Below, one piece after another: positions 36,340-48,589 of a stretch of DNA of 64,000 nt (position 1 is its first letter; the number at the start of each line of letters is the position of its first letter). The stretch comes from Rhizomys pruinosus (lineage: Eukaryota > Chordata > Mammalia > Rodentia > Spalacidae): the NCBI GenBank assembly GCA_009823505.1, contig VZQC01004717.1, positions 186,498 to 250,497 on the forward strand. Direction: 5' to 3'. The notes below the pieces were generated by a model. The model was not told the DNA's origin. It worked only from the letters and a program-made list of their open reading frames with translations, and made no database searches. Both the position numbers and the translations under genes were made by a program.

Positions 36340-37070
36340 TGATATTTCCATACTCAAGTCTTTGACTCCTCTTCGTTGGGACATTGGGACAGGATTATCA
36401 AGGTAGGAAGACAGAACTAAGGTATATTTGTAACTTCTCTTTTTGGCAGTATTGTAGAGGAATATTTGAAGATAAAGTGTCTCAAGAAGAGCGAGGCTGT
36501 TCATAGGGGCTCCATGACCACAGGCCCTCCCAGGTCTGGCTCTAGCACAGTATACATGGAGCGTTCTCATTCCAGTTCGTCTCTTGCTCTATCTTCCTCA
36601 CCTCCACAAGGTTAGGTTTTGCAGACCCCATGTACAGTTAACACTTCCTTTCTACTCGCACCACAAAACCTGCCTCATCAGTGTACAATTTCAGCACATA
36701 CCATGGTTGATCTTACTTTTAGTTCCCAGTTGAGATTACTAAAAATATTAAGTCCTTCATAGAGCTCCAAATTTCATATATTGTTGGAGGACTTCGGGAT
36801 TCTTCTTTAGCCTTAGTCCCTTCAAATTCCCTTCCTAGATTTGGGAGAGACTGATAAGTTTCAAGTGATCCTAGATAGCTTGTCCCACCATTTCCACTTT
36901 TCTTACCAATACTCTTCACTGATCCTTTGATCTGGGCCCCTTTTATCTAATCCACCTGTTTCAGCACATGCTATTGCCCCCCTCTCCCCCCCACACACAT
37001 ATACATATAAAACCTCCACTATAATGAGAGGGGCCATATGACAGTCCTCTCTGCCTGTCTCATAACACTT
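36340..37070. other. Unique non-coding stretch
   Basis: Nothing recognised. Confidence 0.5.
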
Positions 37071-37082
37071 ATCAGAGTCTTT

Positions 37083-37240
37083 CTTTTTTTTTTTGGTCTT
37101 TTTGAGACAGGGTTTCTCTGTAGCCACAGCTGTCCTGGAACTCACTCTGTAGACCAGGCCAGCCTTGAACTCAAAAAGATCTGCCTGCCTCTGCCTCCCG
37201 AGTGCTAGGATTAAAGGCATGCACCACCACGCCCTGCTAG
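37083..37240 (-). mobile_element. B1 SINE adjoining the full-length L1
   Basis: Reverse-complement B1 of near-consensus sequence ('gagacagggtttctctgtag', 'ggaactcactctgtagacca'). It is flanked by 'cagagtcttt' at 37073-37082 and 37241-37250, the same repeat that flanks the L1. Confidence 0.95.
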
Positions 37241-37552
37241 CAGAGTCTTTATTTATTATTTATTTTTTTTGATCATACCTAGACCCGTAGCCCCCACCCT
37301 ATCCCTCCACCCACCAGAGCTCAGGCATTCTGCTAAACATGTTTTTCATCTCTTTCTCAGTCTTTCTCAATATTCTCCATATGGAAGTTGACTGTTTTGA
37401 GCAGAAGTTCACTGCTTCAGTCAGTTCTTTGATGCAGTCCTTTTTGTTGTTGTTGTTGTTGTTGTTGTTTCCAATACGCATCACTCCCAACTGCTTTGGA
37501 CAAAAGCTCAAGGGACCATGCACAAGAAATACTTACAACTAGGTAACTGGCA

Positions 37553-40500
37553 CTAGCATCCACAGATGAGGGATACCATTCTTCGTTTGTTTTTCTGGTA
37601 CTGTGTTACTTGACTCAGCATGATGTCCTCTAGCTCCAGCCATTTTCCTGCAAAGCTCATGATGTCATCTTTCTTTACTGCTGCATAGAACTCCATTGTG
37701 TAGATGTACCATACTTTCTCTATCCACTTATCAGTTGAGGGGCACTTGGGTTGGTTCCAGCTCCTTGCTATTGTGAAGACAGCTGAAATAAACTTGGTCG
37801 TGCATATATATCTGCGGTGGGGTAAGTCTTGAGGGTACATGCCTAGGAGTGGTATGGCTGGGTAGGGTGGCAAGTTCATTCCAAGTCTTCCAAGGGTTCT
37901 CCACACTGCTTTCCATAGTAGCTGTATGAGTTTACATATCCACCAGCAGTGGATGAGTGTTCCCCTTTCCCCACAACCTCTCCAGCACTTGGTATCATTT
38001 GTTTTCTTGATCCTAGCCAGTCTTATTGGAGTAAGATGATATCTTAAAGTGGTTTTGATTTGCATTTCCTCAATGATTAGTGATGTTGAGCAGTTCTTGA
38101 GGTGTTTCTCAGACATCTCTAATTCCTCGCTTGTGAAGTCTCTGTTCAGTTCTTTGCTCCATCTATTGAGCGGGTCGTTTGTTTTCTTTTTTCTTTGTTT
38201 TTTGAGTAGTTTATATATTCTGGAAATCAATGCTTTGTCAGATGTATCTGCAGTGAAGGTTTCCTCCCACTCTGTGGGATTTCTCTTCACTTCCTTGATT
38301 GTTTCTTTTGATGTACAGAAGCTTTTGAGTTTGATGAGGTCCCATTTGTCAATTGTCGACCTTAATTCTTGTGCAGCTGCTGTCTGATTTAGGAAGTCTT
38401 TTCCTACGCCTATGTCTTGTAGTCTGCTGCCAACTTTTTCTTCTATCACCTTCAGAGTTTGGGGTTTCACGTTGAGGTCTTTAATCCATCTGGAGTTGAC
38501 TTTTGTACAGGGTGAGAGGTAGGGGTTTAATTTCATTCTTCTACAAGTGGTGATCCAGTTTTGCCAACACCACTTGCTGAAGATGCTGTCTTTTCTCCAT
38601 TGTGGTTTCTTGGCCCCCTTGTCAAATATGAGATGGCTGAAATTGTATGTGCTCAGATTTGGATCTTCGGTTTTGTTCCATTGGTCAACAGGTCTGTTTT
38701 TGTGCCAGTACCAGGCTGTTTTTATGACTATAGCCCTGTAGTATAGTTTAAAATCTGGTATAGAGATCCCTCCTGTGTAGCTCTTTTCACTCAGGATTGA
38801 TTTGGCTATTCGGGGTCTTTTGTTTTTCCAAATGAATTTAAGAACTTTTGTTTCCAAGCCTGTGAAGAAACTCTTGGGGATTTTGATTGGGATTGCATTA
38901 AATCTATACAAGAGTTTTGGTAAAATGGACATTTTTACAATGTTAATTTTCCCAATCCATGAGCATGGGAGGTTTTTCCATCTTCTGAGGTCTTCTTCAA
39001 TTTCTTTCTTTAAGGGTTTAAAATTTTTGTTGTAGAGGTCTTTGGTGTCTTTGGTTAGGTTTGTTCCTAGGTATCTTATTGTTTTTGAGGCTATTGTGAG
39101 TGGGAAGGTCTCTTTGAATTCTTTCTCCAGTTGCTTGTTCTTGGTGTAAAGAAAGGCCATTGATTTTCTAAGGTTAATTTTGTATCCTGCCACTTTGCTG
39201 AAGCTGTTAATCGTTTCTAGGAGTTTTCTGGTGGAGTTTTTTGCATCCCTTAAGTAAACAATCATATCATCAGCAAATAGGGATAGTTTGACTTCCTCTT
39301 TTCCAATTAGTACTCCTTTAATATCCTTTTCTTGCCTTATTGCTCTAGCAAGTGTTTCAAGCACTATATTGAAGAGGAGTGGTGATAGGGGGCAGCCTTG
39401 CCGAGTTCCTACCTTTAAAGGGAATGTTTCTGTCATTTCCCCATTTAGGATGATATTGGCTGTGGGTTTCCTGTATATGGCTTTGATTACATTGAGGAAT
39501 GATCCCTCCAATCCAATTCCTTCTAGGACTTTAAGCATGAAGGGATGCTGGATTTTGTCAAAGGCTTTTTCAGCATCAATTGCGATGATGGTGTGGTTTT
39601 TGTCTTTGATTCCGTTTATGTGTTTGATGATGTTTATTGATTTTCGTATGTTGAACCATCCCTGCATCTCTGGTATGAATCCAACTTGGTCATGATGGAT
39701 GATCTTCTTGATGTGGGTCTGTATGCGATTTGCCAGTATTCTGTTTAGAATTTTGGCATCTGTGTTCATGAGGGAGATGGGTCTATAATTCTCCTTTTTG
39801 GTTGTATCTTTGCCTGGTTTTGGTAATAGAGTGATGTTGGCTTCATAGAAGGAATTTGGGAGAGTTCCCTCTGATTGTATACTTCTAAACAGTTTCAGAA
39901 ATAATGGTTGTAGGTCTTTTTGAAATGTTTTATAGAATTCTGCTGTGAAACCGTCTGGGCCTGGGCTTTTTTTAGTTGGGAGGCTTCTTACTACATCCTC
40001 TATTTCTTCATATGTTATGGGTCTGTTTAAGCTGCTGGTCTCCTCTTGGCCAAGCTTTGGTGATTCCCAAGATTTCAGATATTCATCCATTTCTTCTAGA
40101 TTTTCAAACTTGGTAGAATATAGGTTCTTGTAATATTCCCATATAATTTTCTTGATCTTTTCCTTGTCCGTTGTGATATTTCCCTTTTCATCACAGATTG
40201 TATTGATTTGGAGTTGTTCCTTCTTTCTTTTTGTTAACTGGGCTAGAGGTCTGTCTATCTTGTTTATTCTTTCAAAGAACCAACTTTTGGCTTCATTGAT
40301 TTTTTGTATTGTTTTCTTTGTTTCTATTTCATTGATTTCTGCTCTGATTTTTGTTATTTCTTCCTGTCTGTTGCGTTTAGGGTTCATCTGTTGTTGCCTC
40401 TCAAGTGCTTTTAGCTGTAGTGTTAGATCATTCACTTGTGCTCTTTCTGTTTTTCTAATGTAGGCACCCAGGGCTATAAATTTCCCTCTTAGGACTGCTT

Positions 40501-41386
40501 TTAAGGTATCCCATAAGTTTTGTTGTGTTGTATTGTCATTGTCATTCAGTTCCAGGAATGTTTTTATTTCTTTCTTTATCTCTTCCTTGACCCATTCATT
40601 ATTCAAGAGTGTGTTGTTTAGTCTCCATGTGTTCTTGTAGGCAGGAGGGCTTGTCCTGGTGTTGATGTTGAGCTTCATTGCACTGTGGTCTGACAGGATG
40701 CATGAAATTATTTCAATCTTTTTGTATTTGTAGAGGTTTCTTCTGTGTCCCAGGATGTGGTCGATTTTGGAGAATGTTCCGTGGGGTGCTGAGTAGAAAG
40801 TGTATTCTCTGGTATTAGGATGGAATGTTCGGTAGAGGTCTATGAGGTCCATTTGGTGTATCATATCGTTCAGTTCAGATGTCTCTCTGTTTATTTTTTG
40901 TCCTGTTGACCTATCCAAAGGACTCAGTGGGGTATTGAAATCTCCCACTATGAGTGTGCTGGGGTTAGTCTGTGACTTGTGGTCCTGGAGAATTGTCTTT
41001 ATAAAGTTTGGTGCACCAGAATTTGGGGCATATATATTCATAATTGTGAAATCTTCTTGGTGGATTGTTCCTTTGATGAAAATGTAATGGCCTTCTTTGT
41101 CTCTTCTGATTTCTTTTACTTTGAAGTCTATTTTATCCGATATTAAAATAGCAACACCTGCTTTCTTTTTGGTACCATTTGCTTGGAATATTTTTTTCCA
41201 TCCCTTCACTTTAAGGTGGTGCCTGTCCTTGAAGGTAAGATGTGTTTCTTGTAGACAGCATATCGATGGATTCTGTTTCCTAATCCAATCTCCCAGTCTA
41301 TGTCTTTTGATTGGGGAATTTAGTCCATTAATATTTAAGGTTATGACTGATAGGTTTGTGTTGCTTCCTTTTGCCTTATTATCCAT
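37553..41386 (-). CDS. L1 ORF2p, endonuclease/reverse transcriptase, intact
   Basis: A 1277-residue frame, the usual length of rodent L1 ORF2p. It nicks genomic DNA and reverse-transcribes the L1 RNA at the nick (target-primed reverse transcription); B1 and B2 RNAs borrow it. The apurinic-type endonuclease fills about residues 1-240, with catalytic or metal-site residues E47, D149, N151 (in GDFN), D209 and H234 all present. The reverse transcriptase spans about 470-780: D604 in the AIDAEKAFD motif, the TRQGCPLSP motif at 661-669 and the FADD box at 704-707. The C-terminal cysteine motif (C-x3-C-x7-H-x4-C) is at 1134-1151. The start (MDNKAKGSN) lies 41 bases after the ORF1 stop, as in other L1s. 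No stop or frameshift is seen, so it could still supply function in trans if expressed. Confidence 0.97.
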   Translation of the reverse strand: MDNKAKGSNTNLSVITLNINGLNSPIKRHRLGDWIRKQNPSICCLQETHLTFKDRHHLKVKGWKKIFQANGTKKKAGVAILISDKIDFKVKEIRRDKEGHYIFIKGTIHQEDFTIMNIYAPNSGAPNFIKTILQDHKSQTNPSTLIVGDFNTPLSPLDRSTGQKINRETSELNDMIHQMDLIDLYRTFHPNTREYTFYSAPHGTFSKIDHILGHRRNLYKYKKIEIISCILSDHSAMKLNINTRTSPPAYKNTWRLNNTLLNNEWVKEEIKKEIKTFLELNDNDNTTQQNLWDTLKAVLRGKFIALGAYIRKTERAQVNDLTLQLKALERQQQMNPKRNRQEEITKIRAEINEIETKKTIQKINEAKSWFFERINKIDRPLAQLTKRKKEQLQINTICDEKGNITTDKEKIKKIIWEYYKNLYSTKFENLEEMDEYLKSWESPKLGQEETSSLNRPITYEEIEDVVRSLPTKKSPGPDGFTAEFYKTFQKDLQPLFLKLFRSIQSEGTLPNSFYEANITLLPKPGKDTTKKENYRPISLMNTDAKILNRILANRIQTHIKKIIHHDQVGFIPEMQGWFNIRKSINIIKHINGIKDKNHTIIAIDAEKAFDKIQHPFMLKVLEGIGLEGSFLNVIKAIYRKPTANIILNGEMTETFPLKVGTRQGCPLSPLLFNIVLETLARAIRQEKDIKGVLIGKEEVKLSLFADDMIVYLRDAKNSTRKLLETINSFSKVAGYKINLRKSMAFLYTKNKQLEKEFKETFPLTIASKTIRYLGTNLTKDTKDLYNKNFKPLKKEIEEDLRRWKNLPCSWIGKINIVKMSILPKLLYRFNAIPIKIPKSFFTGLETKVLKFIWKNKRPRIAKSILSEKSYTGGISIPDFKLYYRAIVIKTAWYWHKNRPVDQWNKTEDPNLSTYNFSHLIFDKGAKKPQWRKDSIFSKWCWQNWITTCRRMKLNPYLSPCTKVNSRWIKDLNVKPQTLKVIEEKVGSRLQDIGVGKDFLNQTAAAQELRSTIDKWDLIKLKSFCTSKETIKEVKRNPTEWEETFTADTSDKALISRIYKLLKKQRKKKTNDPLNRWSKELNRDFTSEELEMSEKHLKNCSTSLIIEEMQIKTTLRYHLTPIRLARIKKTNDTKCWRGCGERGTLIHCWWICKLIQLLWKAVWRTLGRLGMNLPPYPAIPLLGMYPQDLPHRRYICTTKFISAVFTIARSWNQPKCPSTDKWIEKVWYIYTMEFYAAVKKDDIMSFAGKWLELEDIMLSQVTQYQKNKRRMVSLICGC

Positions 41387-41427
41387 TTGCGGTTTTGGTT
41401 TAGGTTTCTACTTCTGCAGTTATGCTT

Positions 41428-42529
41428 TTATTGATTTCTCTTTCTAGGTGCCTGGGGTTGGTTGCTCCTTTCTTCTGTTCTTTGAATTGCTTCAAGTATT
41501 CTCTGAAGGGTTGGTTTTCCGGACATGTATTCTTTCAACTTGTTTATGTCATGGAAGATTTTTCTCTCTCCTTCAACTATAATTGACATTTTTGCTGGGT
41601 ATAGTAACCTGGGTTGGCATCTATTGTCCTTTAACACTGGGAATGCTTTGCTCCAGGTTCTTCTTGCTTTCATAGTTTGCATTGAGAAGTCAGTTGTAAT
41701 TCTGATAGGTTTCCCCTTATAGGTCACTTGTTGTTTTTCTCTTGTGGCTTTAAGGATTTTGTCTTTGTTTTGGGTGTCTAGCATTTTAACTATGATGTGG
41801 CATGGAGAATTTCTTTTCTGATCTTGTCTGTTTGGAGTTCTATGTGCTTCTTGTATTTGTATTGGTTTGTCTTTTTTTAGTTTGGGGAAGTTTTCATCTA
41901 TTATTCTGTTGAAGATCTGATCAATACCATTCTCTTGGGATTCTTCTCCTTCCTCTATTCCTATGATGCGGAGGTTTGATCTTTTCATAGTGTCCCACAG
42001 TTCCTGGTTGTTCCACTTTTGTGTATTTTTAAATTTTTCATAATCTTTCCTTGAGGTTTTTAGTTGTTCTGTGTTATCTTCCAGGTCTGATATTCTTTGT
42101 TCTGCTTCCTCCATTCTGCTTCTGAGGCTTTTTCCATTCCTTTCCTCTTGATTGGATGAGTGTTTGATTTCCTTTTTCATTTCCTCTTCTGATTTCTTTA
42201 GTATTTCTACTTCCTTTTGGAGCTTCTCAATCTCTTCCTGTAGCTCTTTGCTTTGCTGGTTGGTTTCCCTATCTTTTTCAGCATGGGATCTTTTCAGTGT
42301 TTCTACTTCCTTGCGGAGTTTGTCATTCTCTCTCTAGGTCATTCTTAAATTCTTCATTCTCTTTTCTTAGTTCTTTGATTTGCTCTTTATAATCTTGTAG
42401 TTCTTTAAGTATGTTCCCAATTGTGTTTCTGATATCTGTGTCCTGGGCCATCCCCAGGGGGATCCCACCGTAGGTATCTTCCATAGGGTTGGTAGAGCTT
42501 GGTGCGGGATTATCCTGCCCCTTTCCCAT
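41428..42529 (-). pseudogene. L1 ORF1p, RNA-binding chaperone, one frameshift
   Basis: ORF1p is the trimeric nucleic-acid chaperone that coats L1 RNA. The likely start is the methionine of MGKGQDN at 42529, resembling the N terminus of known rodent ORF1p; an upstream in-frame methionine at 42607 is possible. The N-terminal part runs to a premature stop near 42323, just after a short GA run (about 42331-42338). The rest is open in another frame: a Glu/Lys-rich coiled coil, then from 42180 to 41428 the RRM region (NLRIIGIEEGEE) and C-terminal domain (KPIRITTDFS, QPRLLYPAK). The break is explained by a length change of the GA run, a common replication or sequencing error site. If it is a sequencing error, this L1 would have two intact ORFs. 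Confidence 0.9.
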
Positions 42530-42910
42530 GTTGTCTCTTCTTTGTGTTCCTGGCATATGGGCTTCTCCTTGCTTGTATTCCAATGTGAGTCCCAAATGCC
42601 TCTTCATTGTGTTGAAGGCTTGCTTTGCTTGTCTCCTTCAGATGCCTCCGTAATCCCAGTTGGCTGGGGGGGGGGGACACTCCCTGGTACCTGTGCTTCA
42701 GCTGGTCTTGGGAGATCTCAGATCTCAAGACTCACACAACCCTACCTTTTATACCAATTGGGAGGAGAACTCCGCCCCCACAGCCAGGAAAGCCAATTAA
42801 GCCAAAAACAACTGGATTAACTAGATTAAGTCAAACAACAATCAGCCTTTGCTGAAGCACCCAGCTCCTACCTACCTACCTGAGCTTCAGCTGGTCTTGG
42901 GAGATCTCAC
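42530..42910 (-). promoter_or_regulatory. L1 5'UTR with tandem promoter monomer (189-bp period)
   Basis: The segment 'gctggtcttgggagatctca' at 42701-42720 recurs at 42890-42909, a spacing of 189 bases. This is the arrangement of rodent L1 5'UTRs built from roughly 200-bp promoter monomers. On the minus strand the monomer has a CAATTGG, then TATAAAA about 42748-42754, within 'ggtataaaaggtaggg'. A G/C run at 42665-42676 lies between the monomer and ORF1. The outermost monomer is cut short, as is usual. Confidence 0.8.
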
Positions 42911-42924
42911 CAGAGTCTTTCTTA

Positions 42925-43940
42925 CATGTATAGTGAACTCCCACCATTTTAGGACCTAAACTCCCCTTACCCACTACATTCTAAAGGCAGTTAGCTCAGC
43001 AAGAGGTACGAATTCCATTTGTGACACATTCATCAACACAAGGTCAGCACACTATTCTCTGCTACACAATTAACACAGAATACAAACTGTGTGTTGATTG
43101 AGACAGTGTAATTCCTGCAGGAATAGGCATAAATTGTACTGAAGAAGTGATAAGCATGAGAAATCACAAGGCATGTGTCCACCAGGAGAGTCAGGCTAAA
43201 TGAAGGAACCCCACATCTAAGCCAGTCTTAAAATGCAGAGACCTGGCTTCATCTACAAATAACTGTTGCTAGTGCAGTGAAGCTTGTAAACTCCCCCCAA
43301 GCTGACTTCCCTTTCCTACCAGGCAGGAGTTAGCATGCTTGCCCTGTCCTTCTTATGCTCTGTGATTGGCTTCTTGCCTTGTGCCAGGTTGATCTGAAGA
43401 GACAAACTTTTAAATTGAGGAGAACATTGAAGCTTCTACATAAATCTTTTAAACACTGTGTCACTAACCAATAATTAGAAATGACAGAAGCCTTGGCAAT
43501 GAGATCAGCTGCTTCCTAATTTATGATTTTGTTTCCATTTTTCACAATGCAAGTACCCCTCTGATTTTTTTCAGGGTTAATTGAGCAATTTGGAAGAGAA
43601 TGTGCCTACCTTTTCAAAGATGGCCAATGTTTTCCCTAAATATTTCCATTCCTTATTCTTCTGTGATTTGCACCTCATTTTCTCCTGAGCAGACAACATC
43701 TTGCATGCCAGTTGGGCCTGGACTATAGCAGATTTGTTCCCAGAGTAGATTCATATCCAAAGCACTGATGGAAGACCAAGGAAAGTTGACCAGTGGAAAG
43801 GATTTCTAAGACATGTGAATTAAAACAATCTAAATAGAATTTTCAGCATACAGTAAGAGAAATAGAAATTTAAAGTGTAACTATCAAATCCAGGTATACT
43901 ATGTCTAGTATCCCCAGACTTTCATCTCCTTGTCCATTAC
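42925..43940. other. Unique non-coding stretch
   Basis: Nothing recognised. Confidence 0.5.
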
Positions 43941-43948
43941 AGAAAGAA

Positions 43949-44007
<59 letters not shown>

Positions 44008-44165
44008 GGAAAAGAAGAGAAATCAGGGGAGACCAGGGGAGAGGGGAGGAGGGAAGGAGAGGAAAGGGCAGGGGAGAAGAGGAAAAGCAGAAAGAGAGAA
44101 AGAGAAAAAGGAGACAAGACAGAAGAAAGGAAGGAGAGAGAAAAAGGAAAGGAAAAAGGAAGACG
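43941..44165. repeat. (GAAA)n microsatellite and long purine tract
   Basis: (GAAA)n at 43942-44007 continues as an almost pure G/A strand to 44165, broken by a few C and T. Such mirror-like purine tracts can form triplex DNA. Confidence 0.95.
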
Positions 44166-44169
44166 CACA

Positions 44170-44990
44170 CAATAAATAAAGATAATAAGAAAGCAAGTCC
44201 ATTTACAATGATTTAAAGCCAACTAGTTTTAATTTGATGTCTCAATCATCAGCGCCTTATAAATATCACTACCTTCTTCGTGAGAATTCACCCTCTATCA
44301 ACAGGAAATACCCCACACATCCTCAGTGAGTCACTTTTAAGTGTCTACTACCCAATACCCATCAAAAGTCAGTTAAGTGTCACTTGACCATGAAAATAAA
44401 AGGATCACCCAAAGTCTTGAGCAGAAGTCCTCATTATTTTTAGCCCCAGAAAGCAATAGCATCAAGAACCTCTAGATTTATTCTCCTAGGCTGCTGTTAT
44501 GTGAAAAAGGTAACCTGTTGTCACTGAATGTTTTTACAATTTAAGTTGAGAGGAAGGACATGGGTCTGTTGTCCCACGCAAGCATCCCACCTAGTCCCCC
44601 CCAGGCAGGGGCTCTGGTAGTTTGCTTTGCTCACCTGGGGAGAGGATCAGCTGCTGCCTTGAGATGTCCACTTGTGTTCCTTGTGGCTAGCAGTATTTAA
44701 TGCCTCTTCCCTTTTCTCCTTGTGTCCTATATCTGGGCAAACCAATAAGAAAGTCCTTTCTTTGGGGACAATGAAAGATTGAAACCCCTCAAGGCCCTAT
44801 CAGTCTTAGGAGCTTTTATTCCTTCCACCCCTCTCCCAGGCCAACCTCCTTTCTTCCTTTCTCAAGCTATGTCAGACCTGCCACTCTCATCCCCAGAGGC
44901 CTCAGTTGTATGTCTAACAGATATTCTCTTTCTCCAACTCTCTCTCCCACTGTGTGGTCACACACTCATTAGCCTCATTATTCCACCCAA
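44170..44990. other. Unique non-coding stretch
   Basis: Pyrimidine-rich about 44700-44960. A 126-codon open frame (44779-45159) runs into the repeat at 44990 and has no coding support. Confidence 0.45.
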
Positions 44991-44994
44991 ATTT

Positions 44995-45400
44995 TGGGTA
45001 CGAAGTTTCTGTTACTATGACCAAAATACTAAAATACTGAGAGAGCAAAAGAAGGAATTATTTTTGTTCATGATTTCAGAAGACCCTGATCATGGGTACT
45101 TGGTTCTCTTTTTCTTCAGAGGGTTAGTGGAGCTTACCGGGAGGCGTTCAGAAAGTTAGTATGTCATGGTGACAGAATAGTAATACAAGGCTGTTTATCT
45201 AATGGCATCCAGGAAACACAACAAGCATATTCTGCCATGCATCAAAATATGTCCCCTAAGGACCTCCCCCAGAGCCCTACATTCTCCAGTTAGGTCTTAT
45301 ATCCTAAAGTTTCCAGAACCTTCCAAAATGGTGCTACCAGCTGAGGACCAAGTGATCTAGTTGTAAGCCTGAAAGGACATTGTACATTAAAACCACAACA
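44995..45400 (+). mobile_element. Rodent interspersed repeat, degraded
   Basis: 'gttactatgaccaaaatact' start and a 'gctgaggaccaagtg' 3' landmark, ending near 'aaaaccacaaca'. Confidence 0.55.
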
Positions 45401-45404
45401 GAAT

Positions 45405-46630
45405 CTCTCTCAGGAAGAGCCATAATCTCTGTTTCTCTCTCTGAAGAGAGAACCAGATGACGCACATCTGCATTTGATCCTGATCAACTTAAAAACTAAG
45501 TCAAGATGACTGGCAATGTTGTCTATATTTGTGTATATCTCCAAGTCAGAGAAATTTAGCCTCATGGCTAAGGAAATTCACTCCCAGACACTCCTGTACT
45601 CTCTGGTCATGATCAGATGCTCAACAGTGCAGTTCTTGGTGCTATGTCTGCAGAGCCGACATCTGCTCATCTTCTTCACCATGGACTGGGTGGGTACTTC
45701 ATAAAATACAATCAGTGAATGGCTGAAAGAATAAAATTGAGGGAGAGATGCAATTTGCATAACGGCAGAGCAAAGATTAATAAATGTCACAAAAAAGAGG
45801 TTTCTTCTCCAGTTTAGAAAATGAGGAATTCCAACAGCAATCTTGACCTGTGGCATTCTAATACAGAGAAGCTGCCAGTGTGGTGTCTAATTACCCAGAC
45901 CCTGCACCACCGCAGTCACCTGCTCTGAAATACCAAAGCGAGCCACAATTTACTTCCACAAGGCTAAACTTCATTAAATATTAGTTTAATTTAATGTTTT
46001 TCAGATTACTTTAAGATTAATTTATATCCAAGCGTTTGCACAGCCCAGCCAGTATCTCTCTTTTCTGTCACTTCTGTCGCCTCACAGACAGCAGAAAGGG
46101 GAAATGTATGGCCGGGAAACACCGTGATACACTAAGGAGGGGGGATTTAAATAAACTATTACATATCTTTTCCTCAGATGTGAAAAAAACATAAATTTGC
46201 CAACAGATCGAGTTGTATGCATATCAGAAAGCCTGACTAACAGAAACTTTACAGACATGAAAAAGTGGGTCCTTACAAACAATTCAGGTTAAATTCTCAT
46301 ACTCAGCTTAACCTTTTTCTTTCTAAGTTAGTAATATTATATTTATAACAAAGCAATATTTTATTCTCAATTCATTTTCAAATAGAATGAAAAAATTGTT
46401 CATCAGTACTCAATATGTCTCTGTTTATACATACCTGTCTTTACAGAATTCTAGGGGTTTTAAGGTAAAAGGAACTGGAGAGAAAAAATCTAACCGCAAT
46501 GGTTTTAAAATGGTTTTAAAATCTCAGATCTTTCAAACTCACTTTCCTTCCCAACTCCATAAGTTCTACATCTTAGAGAGCCTCACTTTAATCTTCACTG
46601 AAGATGAAATTTTATGAAGAATTCAATTTC
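45405..46630. other. Unique non-coding stretch
   Basis: Nothing recognised. Confidence 0.5.
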
Positions 46631-46631
46631 T

Positions 46632-46833
46632 TAAAAAAATTTTATTTATTATTAGTGTGCATGTTGTATGTGTGATGTGTATATGATAACACATATGTGT
46701 CACAATGTGTGTGTAGAGTTGGAGGATAACTTCTGGGCATTAGTTTTCTCTTACTACCATGTGGGTCTCAGGAACCAAACACAGGCCATCAGTCTTGGTG
46801 GTAGGCATCATCACCCACTGAGCCATTGGTCCC
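46632..46833 (-). mobile_element. B3 SINE
   Basis: Reverse-complement B3: 'attttatttattattagtgt', 'accatgtgggtctcaggaac', 'cacccactgagccattggtc' (head). Confidence 0.85.
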
Positions 46834-46839
46834 TAGAAT

Positions 46840-47670
46840 TCAATTTCTACACTCATTAGACTGATAGAAGAGAAATTAAAAACTTGTACTATATTCCACC
46901 TTCTCTCTTTGTGATATTACTTTTACATTGTCAGGTTTTTCAGTGTTTGTTTTTATAATTATCATCACATCTGTGTTTTGTTCACTCTTATGATATGATT
47001 GATGATTGGTTATGGTTTTATTTCCTAGAAGCCTCTGTGATGTTCTCTATTTCATGTCTCAACTTTCACAGCATATATTTAGTAATAGTTTCTATTTGCT
47101 TATTTGTTTGTTTCCATCCTGCTCAGCAGTAGTTTGCTTGACTTCATGAGGCTATCTTCAAGACATTTTACCATGACTGTGGTTCCAGCCCTGACAGAGA
47201 GGGAGGCAGAACTTCTGAGAGTCTACCTTTCACATCTCGGACTTTTATACATGCTTTATAACGCTACCCTGTTATAAAGCATTGCATACTGGTTTCCCCT
47301 CCAGACAATTATCAAGTCCATCTCCGGCTTTGCTTATGTTCATTTATTGAAATGATTATTTCATCAGCTGTTGCTTCTTTTTCTCTAAGTATTTCTTTAT
47401 GATTATAGACCATTGTCTTTTATGTATGTGTAGTTTCTCAAATTTCTAAGAATCCTCAATTTTAAAAATTGTTTTCTCTAACTTGAAGCCTGATAACTTT
47501 TTGTCTAGTTGTCATTTTTCTGCCTATTCATCACGGTCCTCATTCATCCTCCCCCACCCCACACACATACACACAAGGATGTGAAATCTTGGCAAAACAG
47601 AATAGGAGAGTGTGTGGAGAGAACTTCCACACAAGTTCAGTAGGTTTAATACTGCTACAAAATGAGCCTT
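46840..47670. other. Unique non-coding stretch
   Basis: AT-rich; nothing recognised. Confidence 0.5.
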
Positions 47671-48062
47671 GTATTAGTTCTTTTCTATTGTGATAAAACA
47701 CTGACCAAAATCAAGGGGAGAAATGGGTCTATTTCATCTTACACTTCCAAGGTACAGTCCACCTTCAAGGGGAGGCAGGCATGAACTCAGGGCAGGAACC
47801 TGAAAACAAAACTGGAGGACAGACCATGGAGGACTGCTTACTGCCTTGCTCTTCTGCCCTGTGCTCAGCCTGCTTTGTATTTAAGCCAGGACCACCTTCC
47901 TTGGGGTTGCACCACCCACACTGGGCTGGGCCCTTTCACCACTCTGCAATCAAGCAAGTGCCTGGAGACATGGCCACAGTCCAATGGGATGGAAGAAATA
48001 TCTCAGTTGAAGTTCTTTTCCCAGGTATTTCAAGTTGACAACTGAACCTTATCCAGTACAGG
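47671..48062 (+). mobile_element. Rodent interspersed repeat, well preserved
   Basis: 'ttctattgtgataaaacact', 'gaccaaaatcaaggggag', 'gggcaggaacctg', 'gctgggccctttcacc' and a 'caagttgacaact' end. With 58860, the most complete member here. Confidence 0.75.
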
Positions 48063-48064
48063 TA

Positions 48065-48585
48065 TACCGTGTGAATTCCCCTTTGAAAATTGCCCTATGG
48101 AAACAAATTCATAATCTTCTTGGACAGCACTTTTAACTGAAATCCCAGTGTCCCTTGATTGCCAATGTGTATCTGTAGTGTAATAGTGCACACAGAGCAG
48201 CGGATGGAGCCAATGCTGATTCTCTTAGCATGTATAAGAGTGACTGTTCTTGACAATCTCCTTCATTTGCACAGGAGGGTGACTACAGACATGGCAATTA
48301 GCCTGCAATGAGGCCTCTCTCAGGAGTGACCCACAGACACCAAATGTGTTTCACTTTGAAATGGGGTTCCCCTTTTTAACCTTCCTAGTGCTTGGAGTGA
48401 CTGCTGTAACTTGCTCAGTCTCTGTTCTGCTTCCTTCTAGATCTCTGTCACTGCCTGTGGGACCTCAACAAGAAGTTCACCAGAGATCCACAAATGGCAT
48501 GTGTCACTTCCAGCCTGAGAAGGAAAGTCAGTGAAAGAGTCTCCAAGTTTCTCTTCCTTTGAGGGCAAACTTAAGGGACCATGTA
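48065..48585. other. Unique stretch
   Basis: Nothing firm; may be internal to the LTR-like piece that follows. Confidence 0.4.
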
Positions 48586-48589
48586 TGCT

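Larger units (their letters stand above)
37251..42910 (-). mobile_element. Near-full-length L1 (LINE-1) retrotransposon
   Basis: Read on the minus strand: 5'UTR monomer(s) (42910-42530), ORF1 (42529-41428, one frameshift), about 41 bases, ORF2 (41386-37553, intact), a 3'UTR with a (CAA)n run (37441-37470) and a G-rich tract (37290-37312), then an AAAT-rich tail. The target-site duplication 'cagagtcttt' lies at 37241-37250 and 42911-42920. The exact TSD, intact ORF2 and preserved promoter monomer indicate a young insertion. It is not autonomous as read because of the ORF1 frameshift. Confidence 0.97.

Noticed and set aside
38049..41447. Several plus-strand open frames of 60-135 codons across the L1.
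   Set aside because: They are antisense shadows of the intact L1 ORF2 on the minus strand.
43901..44222. Lys/Glu/Arg-rich and Phe/Leu/Ser-rich frames on both strands.
   Set aside because: Produced by the (GAAA)n purine tract; no start context or conservation signal.
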